Shown here in pieces: positions 1 through 5,524 of a stretch of 5,631 nt of DNA. The first letter of the stretch is position 1, and each line of letters starts with the position of its first letter. This DNA is from Calditrichaceae bacterium (lineage in GTDB: Bacteria > Calditrichota > Calditrichia > Calditrichales > Calditrichaceae): positions 1 through 5,631 of the forward strand of contig JAUXGF010000220.1 in NCBI GenBank assembly GCA_030622395.1. The letters run 5' to 3'. The notes below the pieces were generated by a model. That model made no database searches, was not told where the DNA came from, and saw only the letters and a list, made by a program, of their open reading frames with translations. A program made the position numbers and the translations under genes.

Positions 1-2
1 AT

Positions 3-77
3 GGTACAAAAGGGATTGCAGAATCGGTTAAAAATGTTTTTAACAATTTTTCACTAATTCAACTCATTAGGGACTAA
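3..77 (+). CDS. possible C-terminal end of a gene cut by the window edge
   Basis: Frame 3 is open from the first base of the window to a TAA at 75-77 and would encode 24 residues ending in NFSLIQLIRD. The peptide has a helix-like mix of charged and hydrophobic residues, as real C-termini often do, and no other frame in this stretch looks better. It would be the tail of a plus-strand gene converging on the dehydrogenase. A stretch this short can be open by chance, so it is tentative, and no family can be assigned. Confidence 0.27.
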   Translation, partial: GTKGIAESVKNVFNNFSLIQLIRD

Positions 78-98
78 TTCCCAATTCCTGCCTCTCGC

Positions 99-123
99 GA
101 AGCGACCCCTTTGGGGCTACTTC
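99..123. terminator. hairpin between convergent genes, possible terminator
   Basis: GAAG (99-102) and CTTC (120-123) flank a perfect CCCC-TTT-GGGG stem-loop (106-116); the three bases between them on each side form an internal loop. The hairpin lies six bases beyond the dehydrogenase stop codon (129-131) and just after the possible plus-strand gene end at 77. The placement suits a bidirectional terminator, but neither side has a proper T-run, so it may only block exonucleases or be a small palindromic repeat. The adjoining CTCTCGCGAAG (92-102) contains the palindrome TCGCGA. Confidence 0.35.
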
Positions 124-128
124 TTACT

Positions 129-1451
129 TCATATATCCTCATGCCAGCGGTCCGCCGCTAAGGAATCAATTATTTGCCTCCCGCGATGTCCGGCAACGGG
201 ATGATTCTCAAGCGAAAGTTTATCAGCCATACGAATGGCGACTTTGGAAGGCGGGGTTGCGGTTTCTTTTGACTCTTTAAGAACTCTTAATCCTGTTTGA
301 TAGACAGAATACTCCCAGTCTTTAGTAAGATGTCTTTCAATAAGCGGATCGTTGTTTACATAGCCGTCTTGTTCATTAGCGCAATTTACAATACCCATAC
401 GGTTTGTTAAAAAATCGGGAACGTAAATAATGCCTCTTTCATATAATAAACGGTCATCCCTTTCGGAATCTTCCAATTGATTGTTAGCCGCGCCGCAGAT
501 TATCTTAGCCTTTATTTGAGGAATTGTTTGCGGATTAAGAACCGCTCCTGTAGCGCAGGGAGCAAGGATATCGCATTCAACGCTGAAAATCGAGTTATCG
601 CCGCGTTCAACAGCGTTGACTTGCAGATTTTTACCGGCAAATTCATCTTTCAATTTTTTCACAATATCGGGATTAACATCACAGGAGATTACTTTTTTTA
701 CATTTTTATCAAACAAAAAACCGATTAGCGGACCGCCTACATTGCCCATGCCCTGCACAGCTACTGTTTTACCCTCTAACGTCTCATTGCCGATAAATTT
801 TAAAGCTGCTTCCATACCGCAAATCACGCCTCTGGCTGTCGGGATTGAAGGATTGCCGCTGCCTCCTAAGTTATGAGGAATACAAGTAGTGAATCTGGTT
901 TGAGAAAAAATATTTGCCATATCCGTTACGTTTGTCCCCACATCCTCGGCGGTAACGTAACAGCCGCGAATGGAAGTCATAAGCTCTCCATATTCACGGT
1001 AAAGAGACGCTCTTATATCCGGATCGTATTTATCCACGCTTGGGTTGTGAGCCATAACTCCTTTGCCGCCTCCCCACCACAAACCGGCTAAGGCATTTTT
1101 GCGAGTCATTCCTTTTGCTAAACGCAGCCCGTCCCGCAGGTAGTCTTCCATTTTATCGTAATGCCAATACCGCACGCCGCCTGCCGCCTGACCGCGGTTT
1201 GTTCGGTGCACAAACGCCCCTTGTAAAGTATCATAATTTTTACTGATCTGAAAGAACATTCCTTCATGCTCCATAAAATCCCTTTTGTCTGCTTGAATAT
1301 AATCGGCAACCGGCTGCAACTGCTGATGAGAACTTATAAGATTATTCTTATTTTGATCATATACAAAAAAGAACTTTTTAATATTTTGTTTTCTTAAAAA
1401 CCGAATGAATTCTTGCGGAGAAAGATTAATTAGTTCTTCAGCCCTGCTCAT
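129..1451 (-). CDS. Glu/Leu/Phe/Val dehydrogenase family, leucine dehydrogenase-like
   Basis: Cytoplasmic enzyme predicted to deaminate an L-amino acid oxidatively to its 2-oxo acid with reduction of NAD+, releasing ammonia. The 440 residues follow the leucine dehydrogenase order. GMTRKNALAGLWWGGGKG (about 114-131) carries the two conserved lysines K118 and K130, 12 residues apart as in Bacillus leucine dehydrogenase. YVTAEDVGT carries D170. SGNPS (198-202) follows. The Rossmann loop is GMGNVG (234-239), with D258 ending the second strand, which favours NAD+ over NADP+. ILAPCATGAVLNPQTIPQIK and AANNQLED (321-328) match the distal part of the cofactor domain. It is longer than leucine dehydrogenases (about 365 residues), with roughly 50 extra N-terminal residues and a longer C-terminus, closer to glutamate dehydrogenase length. 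The lysine that binds the glutamate side chain is not evident at GGVRYW, which argues against glutamate. The ATG at 1451 has a GAGGT site six bases upstream. Family call is firm; substrate is inferred. Confidence 0.93.
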   Translation of the reverse strand: MSRAEELINLSPQEFIRFLRKQNIKKFFFVYDQNKNNLISSHQQLQPVADYIQADKRDFMEHEGMFFQISKNYDTLQGAFVHRTNRGQAAGGVRYWHYDKMEDYLRDGLRLAKGMTRKNALAGLWWGGGKGVMAHNPSVDKYDPDIRASLYREYGELMTSIRGCYVTAEDVGTNVTDMANIFSQTRFTTCIPHNLGGSGNPSIPTARGVICGMEAALKFIGNETLEGKTVAVQGMGNVGGPLIGFLFDKNVKKVISCDVNPDIVKKLKDEFAGKNLQVNAVERGDNSIFSVECDILAPCATGAVLNPQTIPQIKAKIICGAANNQLEDSERDDRLLYERGIIYVPDFLTNRMGIVNCANEQDGYVNNDPLIERHLTKDWEYSVYQTGLRVLKESKETATPPSKVAIRMADKLSLENHPVAGHRGRQIIDSLAADRWHEDI

Positions 1452-1457
1452 AATAAT

Positions 1458-1512
1458 ACCTCATATTAATGTTAATGTTAATGTTTATATTTTATTATTT
1501 TCAAGTATGCAA
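1458..1512 (-). promoter_or_regulatory. candidate sigma-70 promoter, hexamer repeats and RBS of the dehydrogenase gene
   Basis: On the minus strand, TTGCAT (1507-1512) is separated by 17 bases from TATAAA (1484-1489), a reasonable -35/-10 pair. It predicts a start near 1477 and a 26-base leader. The Shine-Dalgarno GAGGT sits at 1458-1462, six bases from the ATG. Three consecutive TTAATG hexamers (1466-1483, CATTAA in the mRNA sense) fill the space between the -10 and the ribosome site. The -10 match is good (five of six); the -35 match is partial. No mapped start supports it. Confidence 0.45.
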
Positions 1513-1573
1513 TTCTTTACAGACGCATTTCTAATAATGCTTAAAAAGTATTAAGTATATTGAAAGTATGCAA
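1504..1573. repeat. two direct copies of AGTATGCAA, 61 bp apart
   Basis: AGTATGCAA occurs identically at 1504-1512 and 1565-1573. Two more AGTAT cores lie between them at 1547-1551 and 1554-1558. The first copy overlaps the candidate -35 of the dehydrogenase promoter. Such spaced direct copies could be binding sites for a regulator, but the region is AT-rich and the motif is short. Confidence 0.35.
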
Positions 1574-1652
1574 ATAAAAAAATAAAAATATTGCAGAACA
1601 TTATATACGGGTAAGAAATTTGTTTTTGGATTGAATTGACAATTCAGAATCG

Positions 1653-1717
1653 ATCCCGAATCGTCGGGATATTGTTTTCATTGACGTTATAAGATTTCTC
1701 ACTCCGTTCGAAATGAC
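1653..1717. repeat. inverted repeat plus dispersed-repeat-like block
   Basis: ATCCCGA (1653-1659) and TCGGGAT (1664-1670) form a perfect 7-bp stem with a 4-base loop. Shortly after, 1691-1717 reads as a GATTTCTCACTCCGTTCG core followed by AAATGACA, with ATTTC (1694-1698) able to pair with GAAAT (1710-1714). From memory, blocks with a TTTCTCACTCCGTTCGAAATG-like core recur between genes in several bacterial genomes, so this is probably a fragment of a dispersed non-coding repeat. Possible terminal homology with ATAATCGGGAAT (1743-1754) is too weak to set boundaries. Confidence 0.45.
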
Positions 1718-1804
1718 ATTTTTGGTGTTCTGCAACAGGCTGATAATCGGGAATTCGCTCCAAATTTTAACTATGAGACTTTACATTTTATCTTTTTTAA
1801 TTGC

Positions 1805-1834
1805 TTGACAAATATGAAATATTTAACATATTTT
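1805..1834 (+). promoter_or_regulatory. candidate sigma-70 promoter of the protease gene
   Basis: A perfect -35 consensus TTGACA at 1805-1810 is followed, after 18 bases, by TATTTT at 1829-1834 (four of six -10 positions). The predicted start is near 1841, giving a leader of about 88 bases to the preferred ATG. TATACA at 1834-1839 is a better -10 hexamer but lies 23 bases away, too far for this -35. Confidence 0.42.
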
Positions 1835-1919
1835 ATACAAGCCTCTGCAAAACATATTAACTTAATCAATTTATTCCTTAAGAATGATTACAACATCTAA
1901 GAATATTAATATAACTTAT

Positions 1920-1924
1920 GGAGG
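1920..1924 (+). promoter_or_regulatory. Shine-Dalgarno GGAGG that sets the protease start
   Basis: GGAGG lies four bases before the ATG at 1929, or three if the following A is counted as pairing. It is the only strong ribosome site near the gene start. It supports initiation at 1929 rather than at the in-frame ATG 45 bases upstream (1884), which has no comparable site. Confidence 0.75.
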
Positions 1925-1928
1925 AAAT

Positions 1929-3560
1929 ATGAAAAGAACGGGATTGATTTATTTAGCGTTTATTTTAGCTTTTACTTTTAAACTATCTTTTGCTGACGAT
2001 CCGCCGGTAACTTTTGATTTGCGCGACGTGGGCGGAACTAATTACGTAACCTCGGTTAAAAGTCAAATTGACGGCACTTGCTGGACACATGGAGCGATGG
2101 CTGCCATTGAAGGCAACCTTATGATAACCGGTATCTGGGAAGCAGCCGGGGAAACAGGGGAACCAAATTTAGCGGAATATCACCTCGACTGGTGGAACGG
2201 TTTTAATAAAAATAATAATGACGATAGAGATCCTCCCACAGGCGGCGGGCTTGTAGTGCATGAAGGCGGCGACTACCGTGTTACTTCAGCCTATCTCACC
2301 AGAAGCGAAGGCGCTGTCCGCGATTGCGACGGGCAGTCCTTCGACCCTGCTCCTGAGAGATATGATCCCAGTTATCATTATTATTATCCAAGGGATATCG
2401 AATGGTACGTTGCCGGATCGGACCTTAACAATATTAATACAATCAAAAACAAAATTATGAGCGAAGGCGTTATGGGTACATGTATGTTCTATGACGGTAT
2501 ATTTATTTCCGGAGACTACATCCACTTCCAACCGCCAAGCAGCGATTTTGACCCTAATCATGCCATAGCTATCGTTGGTTGGGACGATAATAAAGAAACT
2601 CAGGCTCCACTGGACGGCGCCTGGCTGTGTAAAAACAGTTGGGGTGATTGGGGATTAGACGGTTATTTCTGGATTTCATATTATGATAAGCATTGCTGTC
2701 AGCATCCGGAAATGGGCGCTGTTTCCTTTCAGGATGTTGAACCCTTAGCTTACGACCTCATTTACTATCATGATTACCATGGCTGGCGCGATACAAAAGC
2801 GGATTGCTTTGAAGCTTTCAACGCCTTTACAGCCGCCGGCGCAGAGTCGCTCAAATCTGTCAGCTTTTTCACCGCCGCAGACAGCGTGGACTATACGGTT
2901 AAGATTTATGACAGTTTTGAAAGCGACGAACTGCTGGACGAACTAACAAATAAGACCGGGTTCATCGATCATTTAGGATTTCATACTATTGATCTGGATA
3001 TACCGGTTATCTTAGCGGCAGACGATGATTTCTATCTTTATTTACAGCTCTCAGCGGGCGGACAGCCTTATGACCGTACATCGGAAGTTCCGGTTTTATT
3101 AGGAGCATCATCCACCGGCACAATTGTGGAATCGGCGTCAAATCCTGGTGAGAGTTATTACTATGAAGGTTCAACATGGCTTGATCTTTATGATTTTAAC
3201 AATACGGCAAATTTCTGTATAAAGGGACTTACCACAGAACAGTCATCCTCATCTACATTTATACCTGAGGGCAATATACCTCAAAATTATTCCCTTCATC
3301 AGAATTATCCCAATCCATTCAACCCGACAACCACAATTCACTACGATCTGCCTAAAACATCCAGTGTGGTCTTAAAGGTTTACGATTTTATTGGGCAGGA
3401 AGTAAAAACACTGGTTAATGATATTCAAACAGCAGGAGAAAAATCTGTTGTCTGGGACGGCAGAAATTCAGCGGGTCAGATAGTAAGTTCCGGCGTTTAT
3501 ATTTACAGCTTACAGACGGGAAATGAAGTACACAGCAGAAAGATGATATTTGCAAGATAG
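1929..3560 (+). CDS. secreted papain-family (C1) protease, lectin-like domain, T9SS type A sorting domain
   Basis: Predicted exported cysteine protease of 543 residues. Residues 1-22 are a signal peptide: KR start, hydrophobic core [10 protein letters not shown], likely cleavage after SFA. The C1 domain spans about 30-262 and has all four papain active-site positions: Q46 and C51 in SQIDGTCW, H211 in [10 protein letters not shown], and N236 in CKNSWGDWG. The [16 protein letters not shown] stretch matches bacterial C1 proteases that carry a lectin-like domain; that domain would be about 276-435. A serine run (439-442) leads to a C-terminal sorting domain (about 449-543) with NYPNPFNP (459-466), GVYIYSLQ and final KMIFAR, which directs type IX secretion to the cell surface or medium. 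No inhibitory propeptide is visible between signal peptide and FDLRD. An in-frame ATG at 1884 would add 15 residues before the signal peptide; GGAGG at 1920-1924 favours 1929. The gene stands alone, followed by a terminator. Family, export and catalytic residues are clear; substrate is unknown. Confidence 0.93.
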   Translation: MKRTGLIYLAFILAFTFKLSFADDPPVTFDLRDVGGTNYVTSVKSQIDGTCWTHGAMAAIEGNLMITGIWEAAGETGEPNLAEYHLDWWNGFNKNNNDDRDPPTGGGLVVHEGGDYRVTSAYLTRSEGAVRDCDGQSFDPAPERYDPSYHYYYPRDIEWYVAGSDLNNINTIKNKIMSEGVMGTCMFYDGIFISGDYIHFQPPSSDFDPNHAIAIVGWDDNKETQAPLDGAWLCKNSWGDWGLDGYFWISYYDKHCCQHPEMGAVSFQDVEPLAYDLIYYHDYHGWRDTKADCFEAFNAFTAAGAESLKSVSFFTAADSVDYTVKIYDSFESDELLDELTNKTGFIDHLGFHTIDLDIPVILAADDDFYLYLQLSAGGQPYDRTSEVPVLLGASSTGTIVESASNPGESYYYEGSTWLDLYDFNNTANFCIKGLTTEQSSSSTFIPEGNIPQNYSLHQNYPNPFNPTTTIHYDLPKTSSVVLKVYDFIGQEVKTLVNDIQTAGEKSVVWDGRNSAGQIVSSGVYIYSLQTGNEVHSRKMIFAR

Positions 3561-3601
3561 TATTGTCTGACGATTTGATGTTCTAAATCTATTTTTTAAT
3601 A

Positions 3602-3642
3602 AAAAAAGCCTTCTTATATTAAATATATGAGAGGGCTTTTTT
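3602..3642 (+). terminator. Rho-independent terminator of the protease gene
   Basis: An 18-bp stem (3602-3619 with 3625-3642) closes on a five-base loop; all positions pair, two as G-T wobbles (at 3611 and 3615). The GCC/GGC-centred stem ends in six T on the plus strand, and the matching A-run (3601-3607) gives a T-run on the minus strand, so it may also stop minus-strand transcription. It begins 42 bases after the protease stop codon. Confidence 0.88.
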
Positions 3643-3708
3643 GATTAAAGCTTTTAGCTATTAGCTCTAAAAACTAATTTGTGATTTTGTATCGGCGCTA
3701 CTTATAAT

Positions 3709-3745
3709 AAAAAAAGCCATTGCTAATACATTTTAACAATGGCTT
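3709..3745 (-). terminator. Rho-independent terminator of the tRNA-Asn gene
   Basis: Read on the minus strand, AAGCCATTG (3745-3737) pairs perfectly with CAATGGCTT (3722-3714), a nine-bp stem around a 14-base loop that can pair a few bases further. A run of seven T (3715-3709, partly shared with the stem) follows. It starts four bases after the tRNA 3' end at 3750, so it must serve that transcript. Confidence 0.88.
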
Positions 3746-3749
3746 ATTG

Positions 3750-3822
3750 CTCCGGCGGTAGGACTCGAACCTACGACCTAGTGGTTAACAGCCACCCGCT
3801 CTACCAATTGAGCTACGCCGGA
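3750..3822 (-). tRNA. tRNA-Asn (anticodon GTT)
   Basis: The 73-base minus-strand sequence folds into a full cloverleaf. The acceptor stem is TCCGGCG with CGCCGGA, the D arm is GCTC-AATTGGTA-GAGC, the anticodon stem is GGTGG with CCACT (one G-T pair), and the anticodon loop CTGTTAA gives GTT, which reads AAC and AAU. The T arm is GTAGG-TTCGAGT-CCTAC. The discriminator base is G, as expected for asparagine tRNAs. CCA is not encoded (the next bases are CAA), so it must be added after transcription. The gene is a single-tRNA unit with its own promoter and terminator, converging on the protease gene. Confidence 0.98.
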
Positions 3823-3848
3823 ATATTTTTCAATTTTATAAAGTGCAA

Positions 3849-3877
3849 AATATACATATAATATTAATATATGTCAA
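3849..3877 (-). promoter_or_regulatory. strong sigma-70 promoter of tRNA-Asn
   Basis: On the minus strand a perfect TTGACA (3872-3877) is separated by exactly 17 bases from TATATT (3849-3854; five of six -10 positions). The predicted start is near 3842, leaving about 20 bases before the mature 5' end at 3822 for RNase P to remove. It is the best promoter in the window and suits a stable RNA gene. Confidence 0.8.
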
Positions 3878-4051
3878 AAATAAATACAGTAATTTCGTAA
3901 TGCTCTGTCATTTGAGATTACCAAGTAAAAATATATTGAAATTTTTATAGCTCTTTGGATATTAACTTAATTGGCAATCTTAATTCAAGTAAAAAATAAA
4001 CAGTTAATATAAGTTTGAGCCTCTCACATAGAATAAAAAGAGAACCACTTT

Positions 4052-4879
4052 TCATCCATAGAACCCGCCAATCCTGCTAAATACTAAATTCGGTTTCCAT
4101 TTTATTTCTTCTCCTAATATCATTCGTGACGCTTTTGAATAATTTTGGAATCCATTTGAGGTAAGAAACTTTTTTCCATCTTCATTTTCATCAGGAAGCA
4201 CTGCTTTACCTTCCTTAAAGCTATGCTTTAAGTTTAATAATTCTGTACCGGATATTGCATCTTTTGCAATTACTAAACCCTCTCCAATATCCGATAAATA
4301 ATAGCCCGTCAATTCCTGTGAATCTATATCAAAATAGCCCCACCCTTTAGAATTAAAACTCTCAAGCATCTGCCTTTTGTCTTCTCCGGAAATCTCCCGG
4401 TCAATTTGTAATAACGGCTCAAAATGCGGTTGAATCAAAGGTCTTATATTTTCATCATTCACTTTAATATTAAGTTTTGATCCACGGAAAAAGCAATATG
4501 AACTTACTTTTTTAAATCCCAATTTTTCATAAAGTTTTTCGCCCATTTCCGTTGCTATAAGAAGCTGGGTTTTACAACCTTGACTATTTAAATAATCTAT
4601 AATATGCTGCGTTAATTTATTACCAAATCCTTTCCTTCGATAATCATGAGATACAATTATGTGAGACAACCAACCTGTTTTTCCGGTTATGATTCCATTG
4701 GCAACACCCGCAATCTTGTTATCATAGATTGCCATGATAGGGTAACAGAAGGTCTGTTTGCAATAAAACCGAAAATAATAAGTAATATCTTCCCAACCCT
4801 GCGGCTGAAGATGCGTTATTTTTTCGACGTCTGTTTGTTCACATTGTTTTATAGTTAATTTTTCCATAGAATTGTACAA
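4052..4879 (-). CDS. two-domain GNAT family N-acetyltransferase
   Basis: Predicted cytoplasmic acetyltransferase (275 residues with the TTG start) moving an acetyl group from acetyl-CoA to an unidentified amine. The N-terminal half (about 8-125) is a complete GNAT domain. Its core strand LSHIIVSHDY leads into the acetyl-CoA loop RRKGFG (81-86, pattern R-x-x-G-x-G), followed by a helix and the family motif YEKLGFKK (117-124). The C-terminal half (about 145-275) resembles the degenerate second domain of bacterial proteins in the YitH-like group, ending in FLTSNGF, SRMILGEE and the Gly-rich GGFYG. The first codon is TTG at 4879, chosen because AAGGA (4889-4893) sits nine bases upstream. The ATG at 4867 has no comparable site but would begin MEKLTIKQ, a natural first strand, so it remains possible. 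The gene starts two bases after the stop of a gene remnant. The tandem fold is typical of small-molecule acetyltransferases, but no substrate can be read here. Confidence 0.87.
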   Translation of the reverse strand: MYNSMEKLTIKQCEQTDVEKITHLQPQGWEDITYYFRFYCKQTFCYPIMAIYDNKIAGVANGIITGKTGWLSHIIVSHDYRRKGFGNKLTQHIIDYLNSQGCKTQLLIATEMGEKLYEKLGFKKVSSYCFFRGSKLNIKVNDENIRPLIQPHFEPLLQIDREISGEDKRQMLESFNSKGWGYFDIDSQELTGYYLSDIGEGLVIAKDAISGTELLNLKHSFKEGKAVLPDENEDGKKFLTSNGFQNYSKASRMILGEEIKWKPNLVFSRIGGFYG

Positions 4880-4888
4880 TTTTATTTG

Positions 4889-4893
4889 TCCTT
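4889..4893 (-). promoter_or_regulatory. Shine-Dalgarno AAGGA supporting a TTG start
   Basis: On the minus strand AAGGA lies nine bases before the TTG at 4879 and 21 before the ATG at 4867, so it can serve only the TTG. It falls within the last codons of the upstream remnant, an arrangement usual for translationally coupled genes. Confidence 0.5.
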
Positions 4894-5008
4894 ACGAAGC
4901 TCATCCCCAAGCGCTTTGACGAACTTCAAAAATTGTTCTGAGTTGGAATTGTTTGTGGTCGGCAGCGAATTGATACCGCGCCAATCGTAGGATAAATTAT
5001 TTCTTGTT

Positions 5009-5032
5009 TTTTCACAAATAAAGAGGTGAAAA
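5009..5032. repeat. 7-bp inverted repeat just after the toxin gene
   Basis: TTTTCAC (5009-5015) and GTGAAAA (5026-5032) form a perfect stem with a 10-base loop, starting five bases beyond the toxin stop codon. On the minus strand it is followed by A residues, not T, so it is not a standard terminator for the toxin-antitoxin transcript. It marks the likely boundary between the module and the gene remnant. Confidence 0.45.
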
Positions 5033-5037
5033 CTTGA

Positions 5038-5298
5038 TTACTTGTTATAAACATCACGACGGTGACCAACTTTTATTACGATTACAATTAGTCGATCATC
5101 TTCAATCAAGTAAATTATGCGGTAATTTCCCTGACGAATTCTGAATTTATCATCCCCAGATAATTTTTCACATCCAGCGGGTCTTGGGTCTAATGATAAT
5201 GCCTGGATTTTATCTACAATTCTCTGAAGGTCTTTCTTGGGAAGTTTTTTAATTTCCTTTGACGCTGAAGCTTTAATCAGAATTTTATAATTTGCCAC
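5038..5298 (-). CDS. RelE/ParE-family toxin of a type II toxin-antitoxin pair
   Basis: Small basic protein of 86 residues, the usual size for the RelE/ParE superfamily. The order is typical: strand YKILIKASASKEIKKLP, a helix pair to about residue 35, the DPRP turn with EKLSGDDKFRIRQGNYRI (about 44-61), then strands IIYLIEDDRLIVIVI and the terminal VGHRRDVY (77-84). Basic residues R53, R55, R60, R80 and R81, with Y84, occupy the region where RelE ribonucleases keep their catalytic and RNA-contact residues. Ribosome-dependent mRNA cleavage is therefore plausible, but a ParE-like gyrase target cannot be excluded from sequence. The start is GTG at 5298, inside the end of the antitoxin gene (14-bp overlap), with no good ribosome site, so translation is probably coupled to the antitoxin. 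The protein looks complete. Confidence 0.87.
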   Translation of the reverse strand: MANYKILIKASASKEIKKLPKKDLQRIVDKIQALSLDPRPAGCEKLSGDDKFRIRQGNYRIIYLIEDDRLIVIVIKVGHRRDVYNK

Positions 5299-5518
5299 TT
5301 GATTGCAATTCTTTCAAAACGGATTCAAAATCTAAATTTGGTTCATTCTTTCTTTCGTCGAAGGCAGATAAATCTTCATAGTCTTCGCTTAGACTTAATC
5401 GAATAGCTTCATTAATCAATTCAGACATAGTTTTTGAACTATGAACGGATTTAATTTTTAAGGCTCTATGAATTTTAGGGTCTAAATAGACCGTCGATCT
5501 TTTCATTATTGTTTTCAT
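5285..5518 (-). CDS. CopG-like ribbon-helix-helix antitoxin
   Basis: Antitoxin of 77 residues. The N-terminal half is a ribbon-helix-helix DNA-binding fold: strand RSTVYLD (7-13), helix PKIHRALKIKSVHSS, a turn, then helix TMSELINEAIRLSL (30-43). The acidic C-terminal half (about 45-77), including FDERKNEPNLDFESVLKELQ, is the part expected to wrap around and neutralise the toxin. The gene precedes and overlaps the toxin gene, the usual order for an autoregulated type II module. The first ATG is at 5518; a second in-frame ATG at 5506 (before KRSTVYLD) has no ribosome site either. The promoter predicted upstream would begin transcription at the first ATG. Fold and pairing are well supported; the start is uncertain by four codons. 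Confidence 0.86.
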   Translation of the reverse strand: MKTIMKRSTVYLDPKIHRALKIKSVHSSKTMSELINEAIRLSLSEDYEDLSAFDERKNEPNLDFESVLKELQSSGKL

Positions 5519-5524
5519 AATGTA

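Larger units (their letters stand above)
1452..1883. other. 432-bp divergent intergenic region
   Basis: This gap separates two divergent genes and I see no credible coding frame in it. From left to right it holds the dehydrogenase leader and promoter (1458-1512), AGTAT-containing short repeats including two copies of AGTATGCAA (1504-1512 and 1565-1573), an AT-rich tract around 1574-1592, a perfect inverted repeat at 1653-1670, a block resembling dispersed intergenic repeats (1691-1717), and the candidate promoter of the protease gene (1805-1834). Stretches 1593-1652 and 1718-1804 show nothing I can name. Confidence 0.7.
4882..5037 (-). pseudogene. 51-codon open stretch, probable C-terminal remnant of a lost gene
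   Basis: Directly after the toxin stop codon, the same reading frame stays open for 51 codons to a TAA at 4882-4884, two bases before the acetyltransferase TTG. The middle reads LSYDWRGINSLP and the end EQFLKFVKALGDELRKDK, an amphipathic helix of the kind that ends real proteins. There is no ATG or GTG in this frame and no ribosome site at its left edge; the only start-like codon is a TTG near the end. The simplest reading is the tail of a gene that once preceded the acetyltransferase in an operon and lost its 5' part when the toxin-antitoxin pair arrived. A toxin lengthened by stop-codon readthrough, or chance, are alternatives. I cannot name the family. Confidence 0.38.

Noticed and set aside
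477..1309. Several open frames opposite to or out of frame with the dehydrogenase (plus 477-728, 616-876, 873-1091; minus 1118-1309)
   Set aside because: All lie inside the strongly conserved dehydrogenase, their translations show no family motifs, and they are explained as shadows of that gene.
1884..1928. Upstream in-frame ATG that would lengthen the protease by 15 residues
   Set aside because: It would place a polar stretch before the signal peptide and lacks a ribosome site, whereas GGAGG lies just before the ATG at 1929.
2260..2561. Open frames inside the protease gene (plus 2260-2460, minus 2286-2561)
   Set aside because: They overlap the catalytic domain in other frames, with low-complexity peptides and no ribosome sites.
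3648..3672. Repeated TTAGCT (3654-3659 and 3661-3666) between the two terminators
   Set aside because: Two short AT-rich copies between convergent genes, with no partner elsewhere in the window; chance is sufficient.
3750..3822. Genomic island integrated at the tRNA-Asn gene
   Set aside because: Integration normally uses the tRNA 3' half, which faces the protease and its own terminator. No duplicate of the tRNA 3' end and no integrase gene are seen in the window; the accessory genes lie on the 5' side.
4021..4051. Terminator for the acetyltransferase gene
   Set aside because: Only a weak TTCTC/GAGAG pairing with a long loop and no following T-run is present, too poor to call.
4646..4858. 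Plus-strand open frame opposite the acetyltransferase N-terminus
   Set aside because: It is antisense to the conserved acetyl-CoA-binding region and resembles no known protein.
5035..5150. Plus-strand frame starting with TTG (5034) behind GAGGTG (5024-5029)
   Set aside because: The ribosome-site-like sequence is attractive, but the frame runs antisense to the toxin, gives a short peptide without motifs and then stops.
4052..5518. TacT-type toxin system (GNAT toxin with a ribbon-helix-helix antitoxin)
   Set aside because: TacT-like toxins are short, single-domain and directly adjacent to their antitoxin. Here the GNAT has 275 residues and two domains, and the antitoxin already overlaps a RelE/ParE-like toxin.
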